37,035 nt of DNA from Thermoplasmata archaeon (GTDB taxonomy: Archaea > Thermoplasmatota > Thermoplasmata > Thermoplasmatales > Thermoplasmataceae). The notes under the pieces are model-generated. The model did not search any database, was not told the origin of the DNA, and saw only the letters and a list, made by a program, of their open reading frames with translations. This document shows, in pieces, positions 8,314 through 16,033 of this stretch. Position 1 is the first letter of the stretch, and each line of letters begins with the position of its first letter. The stretch lies in NCBI GenBank assembly GCA_021816745.1, contig JAKAWY010000007.1:1-37035 (forward strand), written 5' to 3'. Made by a program: the position numbers and the translations under genes.

Positions 8314-9123
8314 TTGAAACCGACTATTGATGGATTAAAAAAAAGGTTATCTCTGGAGGAAAATTCACTCCGGATATCCAGAGTAGCGGATGAAAAGACT
8401 CCAACCAATTCGACTAAAGGCGTTATGTATGAAATGATTTCTGATATGGGGAAAGTCAGAAATAACAATGAGGATACATGCGCTGTTTCTCAATTTCATT
8501 TATTTAAAGAGGGTCATGATAACCAAATTTTAGTGGCTGCTGTTGCGGATGGAATGGGTGGACTGGAATCTGGAGAGAAAGCAAGTTATACTGCCATTTC
8601 TGAAGTAATGGCATATTTAAGCAACGATCTTGCACTGGCTGTCAGCACCAAGAACAAGGAGACACTCCTGGAATTTGCAATTAGAAGGGCAAATGACAAA
8701 ATCATGGAATTTAATGCCGTCCTTGATGCAGATAGAATTATGGGAACGACGATGGTTCTTGCCATGGTGATAGATTCAACACTATATTTTGCACATTCTG
8801 GCGATTCTGTGATATTTCATTACAACGGAAAATTATCACAGGCTAACCAAATTCATAGGATGAAGAATAGTAATGCATTATTTTCATGTCTTGGACTTGG
8901 GAAAGATATGAAAGTTGAAACAGGATCTTTCCCTTTGTCCAGTGGAGAGTCATTTTTACTTTGCTCCGATGGACTTACAGATATGGTTAAAAATCCACAG
9001 ATTAAAAAAATAATTGCATCAGAACCCGAATCTCCCTTAAAGGTGGTTGAAGATCTTAAAACAGAAGCCCTGAATAATGGTGGTATTGATAATATTTCCA
9101 TTGTTTATGGTTTCATGAAGTAA
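8314..9123 (+). CDS. PP2C-family serine/threonine protein phosphatase
   Basis: This metal-dependent (Mn/Mg) phosphatase removes phosphate from Ser/Thr residues in the cytoplasm. The 269-residue product shows the PPM core in order: VRNNNEDT (D54), VADGMGGLESGEKAS (D79), AHSGDS (D164), LLCSDGLTDMV (D219) and GGIDNISIV (D259), so all metal aspartates are present. The start is uncertain. The TTG at 8314 gives a 37-residue leader before the PP2C domain, whereas the ATG at 8425 (M38) would begin just before it. The ATG at 8292 is out of frame. No protein kinase or regulatory partner lies nearby. The gene end overlaps the convergent aldo/keto reductase gene by 11 bases, and seven T directly follow its stop. 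Confidence 0.9.
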   Translation: MKPTIDGLKKRLSLEENSLRISRVADEKTPTNSTKGVMYEMISDMGKVRNNNEDTCAVSQFHLFKEGHDNQILVAAVADGMGGLESGEKASYTAISEVMAYLSNDLALAVSTKNKETLLEFAIRRANDKIMEFNAVLDADRIMGTTMVLAMVIDSTLYFAHSGDSVIFHYNGKLSQANQIHRMKNSNALFSCLGLGKDMKVETGSFPLSSGESFLLCSDGLTDMVKNPQIKKIIASEPESPLKVVEDLKTEALNNGGIDNISIVYGFMK

Positions 9124-9958
9124 TTTTTTTCAAAAGATCAAGATCTTCATTACTCAATGTATACGAATCAAATTTACTGTTTTCAATAACGTGATCTGAC
9201 CTGGATGCCCTTGGAATTGGAAAAACGTTTTCTCCTCTTGACAGCAACCAATTTAAGGCCACGTGGACAGGTTTTGCTCCTTTATGTGATTCTATAATTT
9301 TGGCCATAGGGGAATCTGTTCCTTTAATGTTAACCAGTTTTCCGTGTGCCAATGGGTAGTAAGCTAAAACTGCCATTCCGTTTTCCTTGCAATAATTTAA
9401 CAGACCATTTTCCTCAATATCCCGATCAAACAGATTGTAACTCATCTGGGTTGAGACTATTTCATGCTTTTTCATTACCGATACCGCTTCTTTGGTTTTT
9501 GCAAGATCAAAATTACTAATTCCTATATACCGGATTTTTCCATCGTCCACCAGTTTTTCCATTTCTTTCATGGTTTCCGAGATTGGAACAAAAGGGGAGG
9601 GAAAGTGTATCTGATAAAGATCAATATAACTTGTTCCAAGTTTTTCAAGGCTCCTCAAACATGCTTTTCTTAATTTTGATGGTTTAAGATGATTAGGAAA
9701 AGCCTTGGTTGCAATAAATAATTTTTCTCGTTCTTTATCTGATATTGCATCCCTGACCACTTCCTCAGTACCGTATAGTTCAGCAGTGTCGATGAGATTT
9801 ATGCCATTGTCAATACCAGATTTCACAGCATCAACATTTGTTTTATTGATTCCTTTTAAATGTAATTTTCTTGCAGTAATAAAGGCCGGATCATAATAAG
9901 TTCCCATTCCAATGGATGAAACCTTTTGGCCTGTTTTGCCAAATATTTTATATTCCAT
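9113..9958 (-). CDS. Aldo/keto reductase
   Basis: This NAD(P)H-dependent carbonyl reductase of the TIM-barrel AKR family has 281 residues. The catalytic tetrad is in place: D57 in NLIDTAELYG, Y62 in the same motif, K85 in ATKAFP and H118 in LYQIHFP. GISNFD and the C-terminal PIPRASRSDH (the NADP 2'-phosphate-binding loop of AKRs) are also clear. I chose the ATG at 9958, with the protein beginning MEYKIFGKTG, because this is the usual AKR N-terminus. A TTG five codons upstream at 9973 is the alternative. A TTATTAAA box lies about 25 bases upstream of the chosen ATG. Substrate is unknown; YakC/Tas-type enzymes are the closest general class. Confidence 0.9.
   Translation of the reverse strand: MEYKIFGKTGQKVSSIGMGTYYDPAFITARKLHLKGINKTNVDAVKSGIDNGINLIDTAELYGTEEVVRDAISDKEREKLFIATKAFPNHLKPSKLRKACLRSLEKLGTSYIDLYQIHFPSPFVPISETMKEMEKLVDDGKIRYIGISNFDLAKTKEAVSVMKKHEIVSTQMSYNLFDRDIEENGLLNYCKENGMAVLAYYPLAHGKLVNIKGTDSPMAKIIESHKGAKPVHVALNWLLSRGENVFPIPRASRSDHVIENSKFDSYTLSNEDLDLLKKITS
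9124..9130 (+). terminator. T7 run directly after the PP2C stop codon
   Basis: Seven T follow the TAA at 9121-9123, suitable for archaeal intrinsic termination. The run lies inside the 3' end of the opposing reductase gene, so it is also coding sequence on the other strand. Confidence 0.4.
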
Positions 9959-10021
9959 ATAAACTGGAATCAAAATTGTTTAATAACATTTTGAATAAAT
10001 AATAGATTATGAAAAAAATAA

Positions 10022-10519
10022 TCAATCTGTGAATGTGGCACTAAGAAAATTCAGAATCATAGAAATTATCAAAAGGTAAAATCCAAAGCTGAAACTATAT
10101 GAAAGGATGTAATTATTTTTGATCATTTCATTCATTCCCTCGTAAAAGAAGTATATTGTACCCAATACGGCCAACCCTCCAATAACTGAATTTACCTTGG
10201 CACTGGATTTAAAATCCAAGGCCAGCAGTAATGTGGATGTACCAGCTGAAACTGTTGCCAGGAGAAACAGCGCAAATGAAAACACCATATAATTTATTAC
10301 ATTTTTCAAACCTGTATCCCACCAGTAGGAAGAACCAGAATTAAAAGGAGAAAAAGAAGTGAGGCCCCATAAATAGTAATTTATATGATACCCAGAAAAT
10401 GTATATAAATACTGATTAGTAAAACTTTCACCCAGATAATATGATAATAATAAGATTAAAAATGAAATGATTGAAAATGCTAATGCCACTTTTCTGGATT
10501 TACCCACGGTTGTCATCAT
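10022..10519 (-). CDS. Small membrane protein of unknown function (4 TM)
   Basis: I do not recognise this 165-residue protein. Four hydrophobic segments stand at about 11-30, 77-97, 111-127 and 140-160. Between the first two is a loop of about 45 residues rich in Y, S, W, N and F (for example NYYLWGLTSF), likely on the outside. The start has two tandem ATGs (10519 and 10516) and A/T-rich TATA-like sequence 15-30 bases upstream. It lies alone between the aldo/keto reductase and the VOC gene. The 135 bases separating it from the VOC gene (10520-10654) contain no ORF, only A/T-rich promoter-like sequence. Confidence 0.65.
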   Translation of the reverse strand: MMTTVGKSRKVALAFSIISFLILLLSYYLGESFTNQYLYTFSGYHINYYLWGLTSFSPFNSGSSYWWDTGLKNVINYMVFSFALFLLATVSAGTSTLLLALDFKSSAKVNSVIGGLAVLGTIYFFYEGMNEMIKNNYILSYSFSFGFYLLIISMILNFLSATFTD

Positions 10520-10654
10520 ATACCAGATTTATATAAATTATTTATAATTTAGCTTCTCCTTTTTTGAATTTAGAAATTTTTTGAATTCAAATTCCCAGAT
10601 TGATTTAATTTGGAACAATGAGTATTTTGTAAAAAAATAATTAAAATCACAAGA

Positions 10655-11047
10655 TTAAAAAAATTCAAGGTCCTCAGAAATTTTTTCCTTATGACGAGAA
10701 AGGTCCTGATAATAACCGAGTTTATTCCCCCAGGGATCATCAAAGTTGCACCATCTGACTACACCTCTTATTTCTTCCAGTCGTGAAATTTCCACCCTTA
10801 ATTCATGAATTATCCTTGCCCTGTATTCCTGAATGTCGTCAACTGCAAACCTAATCCTGCCGGAAAAACCTTTTTGTTCGTGCATTCCTTTTCCATTAAC
10901 CTGTATAGTAATGGCTGGTGTGATGATCCATTCAATCAAATCATCATATGGAGTATTGTCAGGCCCCCTCCCTATGACATTGGTATACCAGTCTGATGCC
11001 CTCCTGATATCGCCTACTATGAATTGAATGGTAACCCCTTCTATCAT
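10655..11047 (-). CDS. VOC (glyoxalase/bleomycin-resistance-like) superfamily protein
   Basis: The 130-residue length and the paired beta-alpha-beta-beta-beta layout fit the vicinal-oxygen-chelate fold. Features are the opening IQFIVGDIRRASDWYTNVIG, the middle RIRFAVDDIQEYRARI, and the ending FDDPWGNKLGYYQD, a very typical VOC C-terminal phrase. The usual metal ligands (H/Q in strand 1, E in strand 4 of each half) are not all obvious, so it may bind a ligand without acting as a glyoxalase I. Function is unassigned. The gene follows the CinA-like gene after 26 bases and has AATTAATATATG about 27 bases before its ATG, so it probably also has its own leaderless promoter. Confidence 0.75.
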   Translation of the reverse strand: MIEGVTIQFIVGDIRRASDWYTNVIGRGPDNTPYDDLIEWIITPAITIQVNGKGMHEQKGFSGRIRFAVDDIQEYRARIIHELRVEISRLEEIRGVVRWCNFDDPWGNKLGYYQDLSRHKEKISEDLEFF

Positions 11048-11073
11048 AATTACATAATTTAAGAATGCATATA

Positions 11074-11841
11074 TTAATTTTTATTGATTTTATCTAATTC
11101 CAATAAGATCTCATGCTTCATGTCCTGTGCAATAGTTTCAAGTTCCTTCCTATTTTTCCCAAAACCATATATTTCCACGGTAATCATCGGTATAGATTGT
11201 TTAATAGATTCAGGGTGGGTCTTTATGTTCAAGGCATCTTCATGCTTTTCCATCACATTTTTAACAATAGGAGAAATGGTACTCTCCATAACTCCGGACA
11301 ATTGAAATTCTATTGAATAATAAACCATTCCAGAGGATCCAATTGTATTAGAAATTTCAGGAAGCATGGCTCTCATTTCCGAAGGAACACCAGGAATTGA
11401 AAAAATTATTTTTCCTTTGTGCCTGATATTCATCCCGGGGGCTGTTCCCACAGTGTTTTTAATGATCCCAGCAGTCACAGGCATCATTGCCATTTTGATC
11501 CTTTCAGGCGTTAATTCCAATCCCCTCTTCTTAAATTTAAACTCTATAGCTTTGAATGCCTCTTCATTTTTGGTAAGCTCATATCCAAGATGTGATGCAA
11601 TGCTGCTGATAGTAATATCATCCACAGTAGGCCCCAATCCACCGGTAGTTATGATTACGTCTGAATTAGCTAAAAGAAATTCAAGTGATTTTCCAATATC
11701 ATCAGGGATATCCCTGCAGGATAACACGTAATTGATTCTGAACCCCATGGATGTAAAAAATGAACTGATCTCAGATGCATTCGTATTTACAGTTCTACCT
11801 TTCACAATTTCATTTCCAATGGAAAGTATTGATATATACAT
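11074..11841 (-). CDS. CinA N-terminal (molybdopterin-binding/MoCF-like) domain protein
   Basis: The 255-residue protein begins with ISILSIGNEIVKGRTVNTNA and carries TTGGLGPTVDD (residues 65-75). This is the hallmark of the MoaB/MogA-like domain found in CinA (COG1058). The NMN-deamidase (CinA C-terminal) domain is absent, as in many archaeal homologues, so this is the stand-alone form. In CinA proteins this domain has ADP-ribose pyrophosphatase activity, which would fit NAD metabolite recycling; a molybdopterin role is less likely given no other cofactor genes here. The start is the ATG at 11841, 18 bases after the stop of the 33-codon ORF upstream. Confidence 0.85.
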   Translation of the reverse strand: MYISILSIGNEIVKGRTVNTNASEISSFFTSMGFRINYVLSCRDIPDDIGKSLEFLLANSDVIITTGGLGPTVDDITISSIASHLGYELTKNEEAFKAIEFKFKKRGLELTPERIKMAMMPVTAGIIKNTVGTAPGMNIRHKGKIIFSIPGVPSEMRAMLPEISNTIGSSGMVYYSIEFQLSGVMESTISPIVKNVMEKHEDALNIKTHPESIKQSIPMITVEIYGFGKNRKELETIAQDMKHEILLELDKINKN

Positions 11842-11859
11842 TTCTCCATCACCCGAAGC

Positions 11860-11961
11860 TCAAAATGGGGCATTGTTTAAAAAACTCACGTAAAACATAA
11901 TAGCCGCCGTAAGGATCACAAGTCCAACAACAAAGATCATTTCCTTTGTTCTCTGGTTCAT
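11860..11961 (-). CDS. Putative 33-residue single-pass membrane microprotein
   Basis: A short reading frame begins at the ATG at 11961 and ends TGA at 11862-11860. It encodes a basic N-terminus (MNQRTKE), one hydrophobic helix of about 20 residues (MIFVVGLVILTAAIMFYVSFL) interrupted by no charge, and a short polar tail (NNAPF). The order positive-hydrophobic-polar is that of an N-in membrane peptide, and a chance ORF would rarely give this. It lies 18 bases upstream of the CinA-like gene on the same strand. An A/T-rich CATAATATG box lies about 20-30 bases before the ATG. The length is too short for Sec61 beta or SecE. Function unknown. Confidence 0.45.
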   Translation of the reverse strand: MNQRTKEMIFVVGLVILTAAIMFYVSFLNNAPF

Positions 11962-12036
11962 GATTCATTATTTCATTCTGACATATTATGACTCTTAATT
12001 TGTTGAACTGAATTGTTGAAATTCTTAATCAAAATA

Positions 12037-12048
12037 TTTATTTAAATT
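12037..12048 (+). promoter_or_regulatory. TATA-like box of the DUF211 operon
   Basis: TTTATTTAAATT lies about 42 bases before the ATG at 12084, predicting a start site near 12068 and a leader of about 16 bases. The leader contains AGGTG at 12072-12076, eight bases before the ATG, which matches the archaeal anti-Shine-Dalgarno (GGAGGTGATC). Confidence 0.45.
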
Positions 12049-12083
12049 CAACTATAACCTTCAATAAGAATAGGTGCAATGGA

Positions 12084-12368
12084 ATGAATATAAGGAGGCT
12101 AATTCTTGATGTTGGAAAAGGCTTAACCAAGCCAACATTGGTTGATTTATCAAAAGCAATCAGTTCAGTGAAAGGTGTTGATGGAGTTAACATCAGTGTC
12201 ACAGAAATAGATATAGAGACCATGGGATTGAATGTCACCATTGAAGGATCTAACATTGACTACGAAGACGTGATAAAGGAAATTGAAAATTCAGGAGCAG
12301 TTGTTCATTCAGTGGACGAGCTTGCCGTTGGATCAAAACTTATCGAGAATATAAGGCGTGAAAATTGA
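12084..12368 (+). CDS. DUF211 family protein
   Basis: This 94-residue protein matches the archaeal DUF211 family: the opening NIRRLILDVGKGLTKPT, then GVDGVNISVTEIDIET, then the ending GAVVHSVDELAVG. Members have a ferredoxin-like, ACT-like fold (established for the family) and often occur with membrane transporters; their role is unproven. Acidic residues cluster in the middle (VTEIDIET) and at YEDVIKEIE. It is the first gene of the plus-strand run. Its stop TGA overlaps the TTG start of the next gene as TTGA, so translation is coupled. A regulatory or metal-sensing subunit role for the neighbouring VIT-like protein is an inference. Confidence 0.88.
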   Translation: MNIRRLILDVGKGLTKPTLVDLSKAISSVKGVDGVNISVTEIDIETMGLNVTIEGSNIDYEDVIKEIENSGAVVHSVDELAVGSKLIENIRREN

Positions 12369-12889
12369 GTAACAGATTTCTGTTTCCTGTTGCCATTGGA
12401 CTCATTGATGGATTAATTACTGCACTAATTATTGCAAGCCACGCTATTTTGAACGATCTTTCCATTTCCGAATTTGCAGCTATACGCATATCCGGGGGCT
12501 CTTCACTTGTGGGAGCTACAAGCTATCTTGTGGCAGAGTATGGAAGGAGGAGGACTGACATGGTCAGAGTGGCAAGGCATCTGAACCCCGGGAATCTTAG
12601 ACCAAGCAAAAACAGATTCGTCAGATTGGGAATACTGTTAGATTCAGTTACAGGAGGTGCTATTGCCCTTGGAATGGGTTTTATAGGTTCTATGATTCCT
12701 TTAATGTCATATTCGGTTTTTAATATGAATCCGTACATTTCACTGGGAATAACTTTTCTTGCACTCGGGATCACTGGAATTTACATGGGAATGGAGGCGG
12801 AAGGTAGTTCAGTAATGTGGGTCACTGCGCTTATCCTGGTAGGGATAACCATGCTTTTCCTTGGTAATTACCTGAGGATATTTCAATGA
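12365..12889 (+). CDS. Short VIT1/CCC1-like membrane protein (putative metal-ion transporter)
   Basis: This 174-residue, five-helix protein has hydrophobic segments at about 5-28, 38-56, 92-115, 123-142 and 148-170. The first helix contains GLIDGLITAL, resembling the GLxDGLVT signature of VIT1/CCC1 iron/manganese transporters. The second ends with GATSYLVAEYGRRR, resembling their Ser/Met-rich EY motif. VIT1 has an extended helical metal-binding domain after helix 2; here that region is reduced to a basic loop of about 35 residues (RRRTDMVRVARHL to FVRLG). The start is a TTG overlapping the DUF211 stop. The end overlaps the next gene (ATGA). Family call is moderate, transported ion unknown. 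Confidence 0.65.
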   Translation: MSNRFLFPVAIGLIDGLITALIIASHAILNDLSISEFAAIRISGGSSLVGATSYLVAEYGRRRTDMVRVARHLNPGNLRPSKNRFVRLGILLDSVTGGAIALGMGFIGSMIPLMSYSVFNMNPYISLGITFLALGITGIYMGMEAEGSSVMWVTALILVGITMLFLGNYLRIFQ

Positions 12890-14313
12890 AAAAAGCAATT
12901 GAAATAACTACATTTTCAGCGGGACTTTTTTATTTATTTTCTATCTTTGCATTGTTTTACCAGGGTGATATACTGTTATCTTTTGGTGCAGATAATACAT
13001 TCTACATCATTGTAGCACTGGTCACAGCACTCCCAATTCTTGATTCGATAATTTCAGGGATTGACAGTCGTCTTAAAAGATATCCATCAGCTGCATTTGT
13101 TGCATTGCTTCTTATTTTTATTGTGATGGATTTTGAATATTTCATTCCATTATTGATGCAGTTAATCTCTCTCTTCCTTGTAATGAGATATATTCTGACT
13201 GGAAATGCAAGGTGGAAATACCATTTTGGATATATTTTATTTATTGTCGCCATTTTCTTTATCTCAAGCCTGGCAAGAATAGTTTTAACAGAAAATATAC
13301 CGCAGATATACGTGTTCAGTTTTACGGATGATGCCAATCTGTTGGGTATACCATTAATTTTTCTGGGAGGGATAACTATTTCCTCTCCCCTCATAATTGT
13401 TTTTTCCATAAGTATCCAGTTTACAGTTATATTGATGGCTATTGGATTCTTCCTCATTGAGAATTACCATGAGATAGCTTCAATCTCAAAAAATAACAGA
13501 AAAGGATCCATAGGAATAATATCGATGTCATTTACATTGCTTTCATGCCAATGCGAAACCATATCTTCCGTGATTCCTGCATTCAGTGCAGAATTATTAG
13601 GCCTGATATCCACACCTTTAATTCTGGAGAGTCTCGTACTGACTTCCGGTACATTTATTTTAATAAGAAGGCAAAAAAAAGGAATTAAACCAGCTTTTTT
13701 TGATAAAATGTGGAACTTAAATCCAGGTTCCAAAATCATGATTCCCACTTTGATACTGTTGTTAATCTTATCTCCGATATTCATTACCCTAGTTTCAATT
13801 CTAGGGTTGCAGTCGAACCTTTTCATTTATATTCTGACTAATTTGGGAGTTTTTTTAATATCATTCCTTCTTTTTTTGATTTTTGAAAAATTGCTTCCGA
13901 TGAAAGCATTAAACATAGGAATAATTGGAAAAATAATTGTTTCCATAATTATTGCCGCATCAATGATTATCTGGTATCTACCCACTGTTGTTTTTGATGT
14001 TACATCTAACGGCCTGGAATATGGCCTGATGGGAGTTGTTTCATTTATTTCAGGATTTTTATTATTCTTAATCACAAGATCCATGGAAAAAAGTGTGAGG
14101 TCCGTCACCTATGAATTTGTAACAGGAATGGTTCCTACTGTATTCGCCATAATATTTTATTTTCTTGCAGTGACAAATACCCCTATCTGGTTGAATTACT
14201 CATTATCCGATGAATTGATTTTTACTCTTTCAGTCCTTGGAGTCACACTTATTCCTATGTGGATTTCAGTAAATTATTCCATATATTCTATGATGTGGCA
14301 TAACAAATCCTAA
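12886..14313 (+). CDS. Polytopic membrane protein with a Cys-x-Cys motif, unknown function
   Basis: The 475-residue protein has about 12-14 hydrophobic helices, a basic loop at 201-207 and another at 261-268. Between them is the striking intramembrane-looking phrase LLSCQCETISSVIPAFSAEL (C221 and C223), which looks like a conserved functional site. Other soluble loops are short. I do not recognise the family. A Cys-x-Cys plus Glu at the mouth of a helix suggests metal (copper, iron) or redox chemistry, but this is inference. Its ATG overlaps the stop of the VIT-like gene (ATGA), so the DUF211, VIT-like and Cys-x-Cys genes form one coupled unit. The next gene starts 26 bases downstream. Confidence 0.75.
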   Translation: MKKAIEITTFSAGLFYLFSIFALFYQGDILLSFGADNTFYIIVALVTALPILDSIISGIDSRLKRYPSAAFVALLLIFIVMDFEYFIPLLMQLISLFLVMRYILTGNARWKYHFGYILFIVAIFFISSLARIVLTENIPQIYVFSFTDDANLLGIPLIFLGGITISSPLIIVFSISIQFTVILMAIGFFLIENYHEIASISKNNRKGSIGIISMSFTLLSCQCETISSVIPAFSAELLGLISTPLILESLVLTSGTFILIRRQKKGIKPAFFDKMWNLNPGSKIMIPTLILLLILSPIFITLVSILGLQSNLFIYILTNLGVFLISFLLFLIFEKLLPMKALNIGIIGKIIVSIIIAASMIIWYLPTVVFDVTSNGLEYGLMGVVSFISGFLLFLITRSMEKSVRSVTYEFVTGMVPTVFAIIFYFLAVTNTPIWLNYSLSDELIFTLSVLGVTLIPMWISVNYSIYSMMWHNKS

Positions 14314-14339
14314 AATATGAAATTCAATTTAAGGAATAC

Positions 14340-15161
14340 ATGAATATTTCTTTTTACAGTGATAAAAACCACTTATTCCCTCTCCTTTCAGATGATGGGA
14401 AAACCGTTATGTTACGTGAGAGTGTTGAAATCAACGCTTTTTATGCGAATTTTGATCATTATATGAAAATGTTCGGCAATGGAGATTCAACAAAGATCGA
14501 ACCGAATGCAGTGCCGATTAACCCTACAAAGATATTATGCCCTGCCGTTAATTTCATATCCCATTCATCAGAAACAAAAACAAAATCACCTGAATCACCA
14601 TATTTTTTTACTAAATTCAATGATTCAATAACGGGGTACAAAGACCCTATACTGCTTAGAAAATCAGTAACTGAACTGGATTACGAAGGGGAAATTGCAG
14701 CCATCATCGGAAAGAAAACAAAAGATGCATCAATAAAAAATGCACTGGAATCAATTGTGGCTTTAGCTGTTGTCAATGATGTCAGTGCCAGGAACTTACA
14801 GGAAAATATCACTCCCGGTTTAGGAAAAAACTGGATTCTCGGGAAGGCCCAGGAATCATTCCTCCCAGTATCTGCATGGGTTCATAAATGGGATGGTTCT
14901 GACGTTGAAATCGTTACCACTGTGAATGGAGAGAAAAGGCAGTACGGAAAAATTTCAGAAATGATATTCTCGTTCCCGGAAATGATATCTTATCTTTCAA
15001 AACATATTACGCTTTCACCTGGAGACATTATACTCAGTGGAACCCCTAAGGGTGTTGCAAAATCCGGAAAATTTCCCTATCTCAAGAACGGTGACAAGGT
15101 TAAGGTATCCTCCAGTAGAATTGGATACATTGAAAACACGGTGAAGTCGGTTGATTACTGA
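14340..15161 (+). CDS. Fumarylacetoacetate hydrolase (FAH) family enzyme
   Basis: The 273-residue protein carries the FAH C-terminal domain. The metal-ligand phrase DYEGEIAAIIGKK is at 114-126 (E116, E118). The third metal ligand is D147 in VVNDVSARNLQ. The end of the active site is LSGTPKGVA near 233. An N-terminal region of about 65 residues precedes the domain. The family hydrolyses or decarboxylates beta-diketo or oxo acids (fumarylacetoacetate, acylpyruvates, oxaloacetate, 2-hydroxyhepta-2,4-diene-1,7-dioate), so the substrate is open. The stop overlaps the 293-codon gene downstream by 11 bases. Why a metabolic enzyme is coupled to a DNA-translocase-like ATPase gene is not clear. Confidence 0.9.
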   Translation: MNISFYSDKNHLFPLLSDDGKTVMLRESVEINAFYANFDHYMKMFGNGDSTKIEPNAVPINPTKILCPAVNFISHSSETKTKSPESPYFFTKFNDSITGYKDPILLRKSVTELDYEGEIAAIIGKKTKDASIKNALESIVALAVVNDVSARNLQENITPGLGKNWILGKAQESFLPVSAWVHKWDGSDVEIVTTVNGEKRQYGKISEMIFSFPEMISYLSKHITLSPGDIILSGTPKGVAKSGKFPYLKNGDKVKVSSSRIGYIENTVKSVDY

Positions 15162-16032
15162 AATTGAAAAAAAATCTATTGAAGGTCTTTCCCTTCCGTT
15201 TGATCCTGTACTATTTGATATCCCAGATTCTAAATTTACGCTGCGTGAAGATCCTAACAGGCACACAACATTATTACAATCGTTTAAGATAGATAACAGT
15301 GAAGTTTCTGTTAAATCATTTTTCATGGACTGGTTTTATTACGGCTTTCCCAAAAATATGATGAAGACTGCATCAGAATATTTCAGCAATGGCAGGGCAA
15401 TCCAGCTGGAATTTTCCGGGAGAGTTTATAATTGCTTCATAGGTGAGGATTATAAAGGCAGGAGTTCAGCCTGTATCTTCTTGAATGGAACCTGCCTGGA
15501 ATTTAGATCTAGTAATTTGAATGAACAACTTTTACAAAACCTATTTTCCAGAGCAGAACAAAAGTTAATTTCCAGAGGAACCAGATTTCATGAAAAATCA
15601 TTCTACGCCACCCATATGGGGACATATTCGTGGTTTGAGGATGAGAGGATAGGACGTCTAAGCTGGAAAGATTCCGCATTGTATTCCATTGGAGAGTTTG
15701 ATTCAGATTCGACAGGAATACTGCCCGGTCTTCATAAAATATCAATATTCAAAAACAAACACAATGAATACCTATGGCTTGACGTGGCGGCAAAGGCCAA
15801 AGGTGTCAGGAACCTTTCATACAGGTTTAATTTCCGTGGCAACCTGTTCACCGAGAATTTAAAGATGAATTCGTGGAGAGTTGCTATTCTATCTCAAAAC
15901 GGGCCCGCCCTCATGGTTAAGGAAACCCCTTTTTTCAGGCATATAATGGCTCTTCCTGCAATTGAACCTGGAGATCTGTGGAAATATGTGGACATTATCG
16001 AAAACTTAAATTTTGACCCATTTATGCCTTAG
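15151..16032 (+). CDS. Unrecognised 293-residue protein coupled to a HerA/TraG-like ATPase
   Basis: I do not recognise this protein. It is soluble, without signal peptide or membrane segment, with mixed alpha/beta composition and many aromatic residues. One stretch (FSGRVYNCFIGEDYKGRSSA) is strand-rich. The start is a TTG at 15151 that overlaps the FAH stop. There is no ATG before the DWFYYGF region about 55 codons in, so an overlapping TTG is the best available choice. The stop TAG at 16030-16032 sits one base before a GTG, the likely start of the ATPase. This tight arrangement suggests a partner or regulatory subunit of that ATPase, but no sequence motif proves it. Confidence 0.7.
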   Translation: MITEIEKKSIEGLSLPFDPVLFDIPDSKFTLREDPNRHTTLLQSFKIDNSEVSVKSFFMDWFYYGFPKNMMKTASEYFSNGRAIQLEFSGRVYNCFIGEDYKGRSSACIFLNGTCLEFRSSNLNEQLLQNLFSRAEQKLISRGTRFHEKSFYATHMGTYSWFEDERIGRLSWKDSALYSIGEFDSDSTGILPGLHKISIFKNKHNEYLWLDVAAKAKGVRNLSYRFNFRGNLFTENLKMNSWRVAILSQNGPALMVKETPFFRHIMALPAIEPGDLWKYVDIIENLNFDPFMP

Positions 16033-16033
16033 G

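Noticed and set aside
11860-11961. Reading the 33-codon ORF as Sec61 beta or SecE
   Set aside because: Both families are longer and have extra sequence before the helix that is missing here.
16013-16033. TTG start for the ATPase gene
   Set aside because: It overlaps the previous gene by 20 bases and lacks a Shine-Dalgarno sequence; the GTG at 16034 is next to the upstream stop. The choice is not certain.
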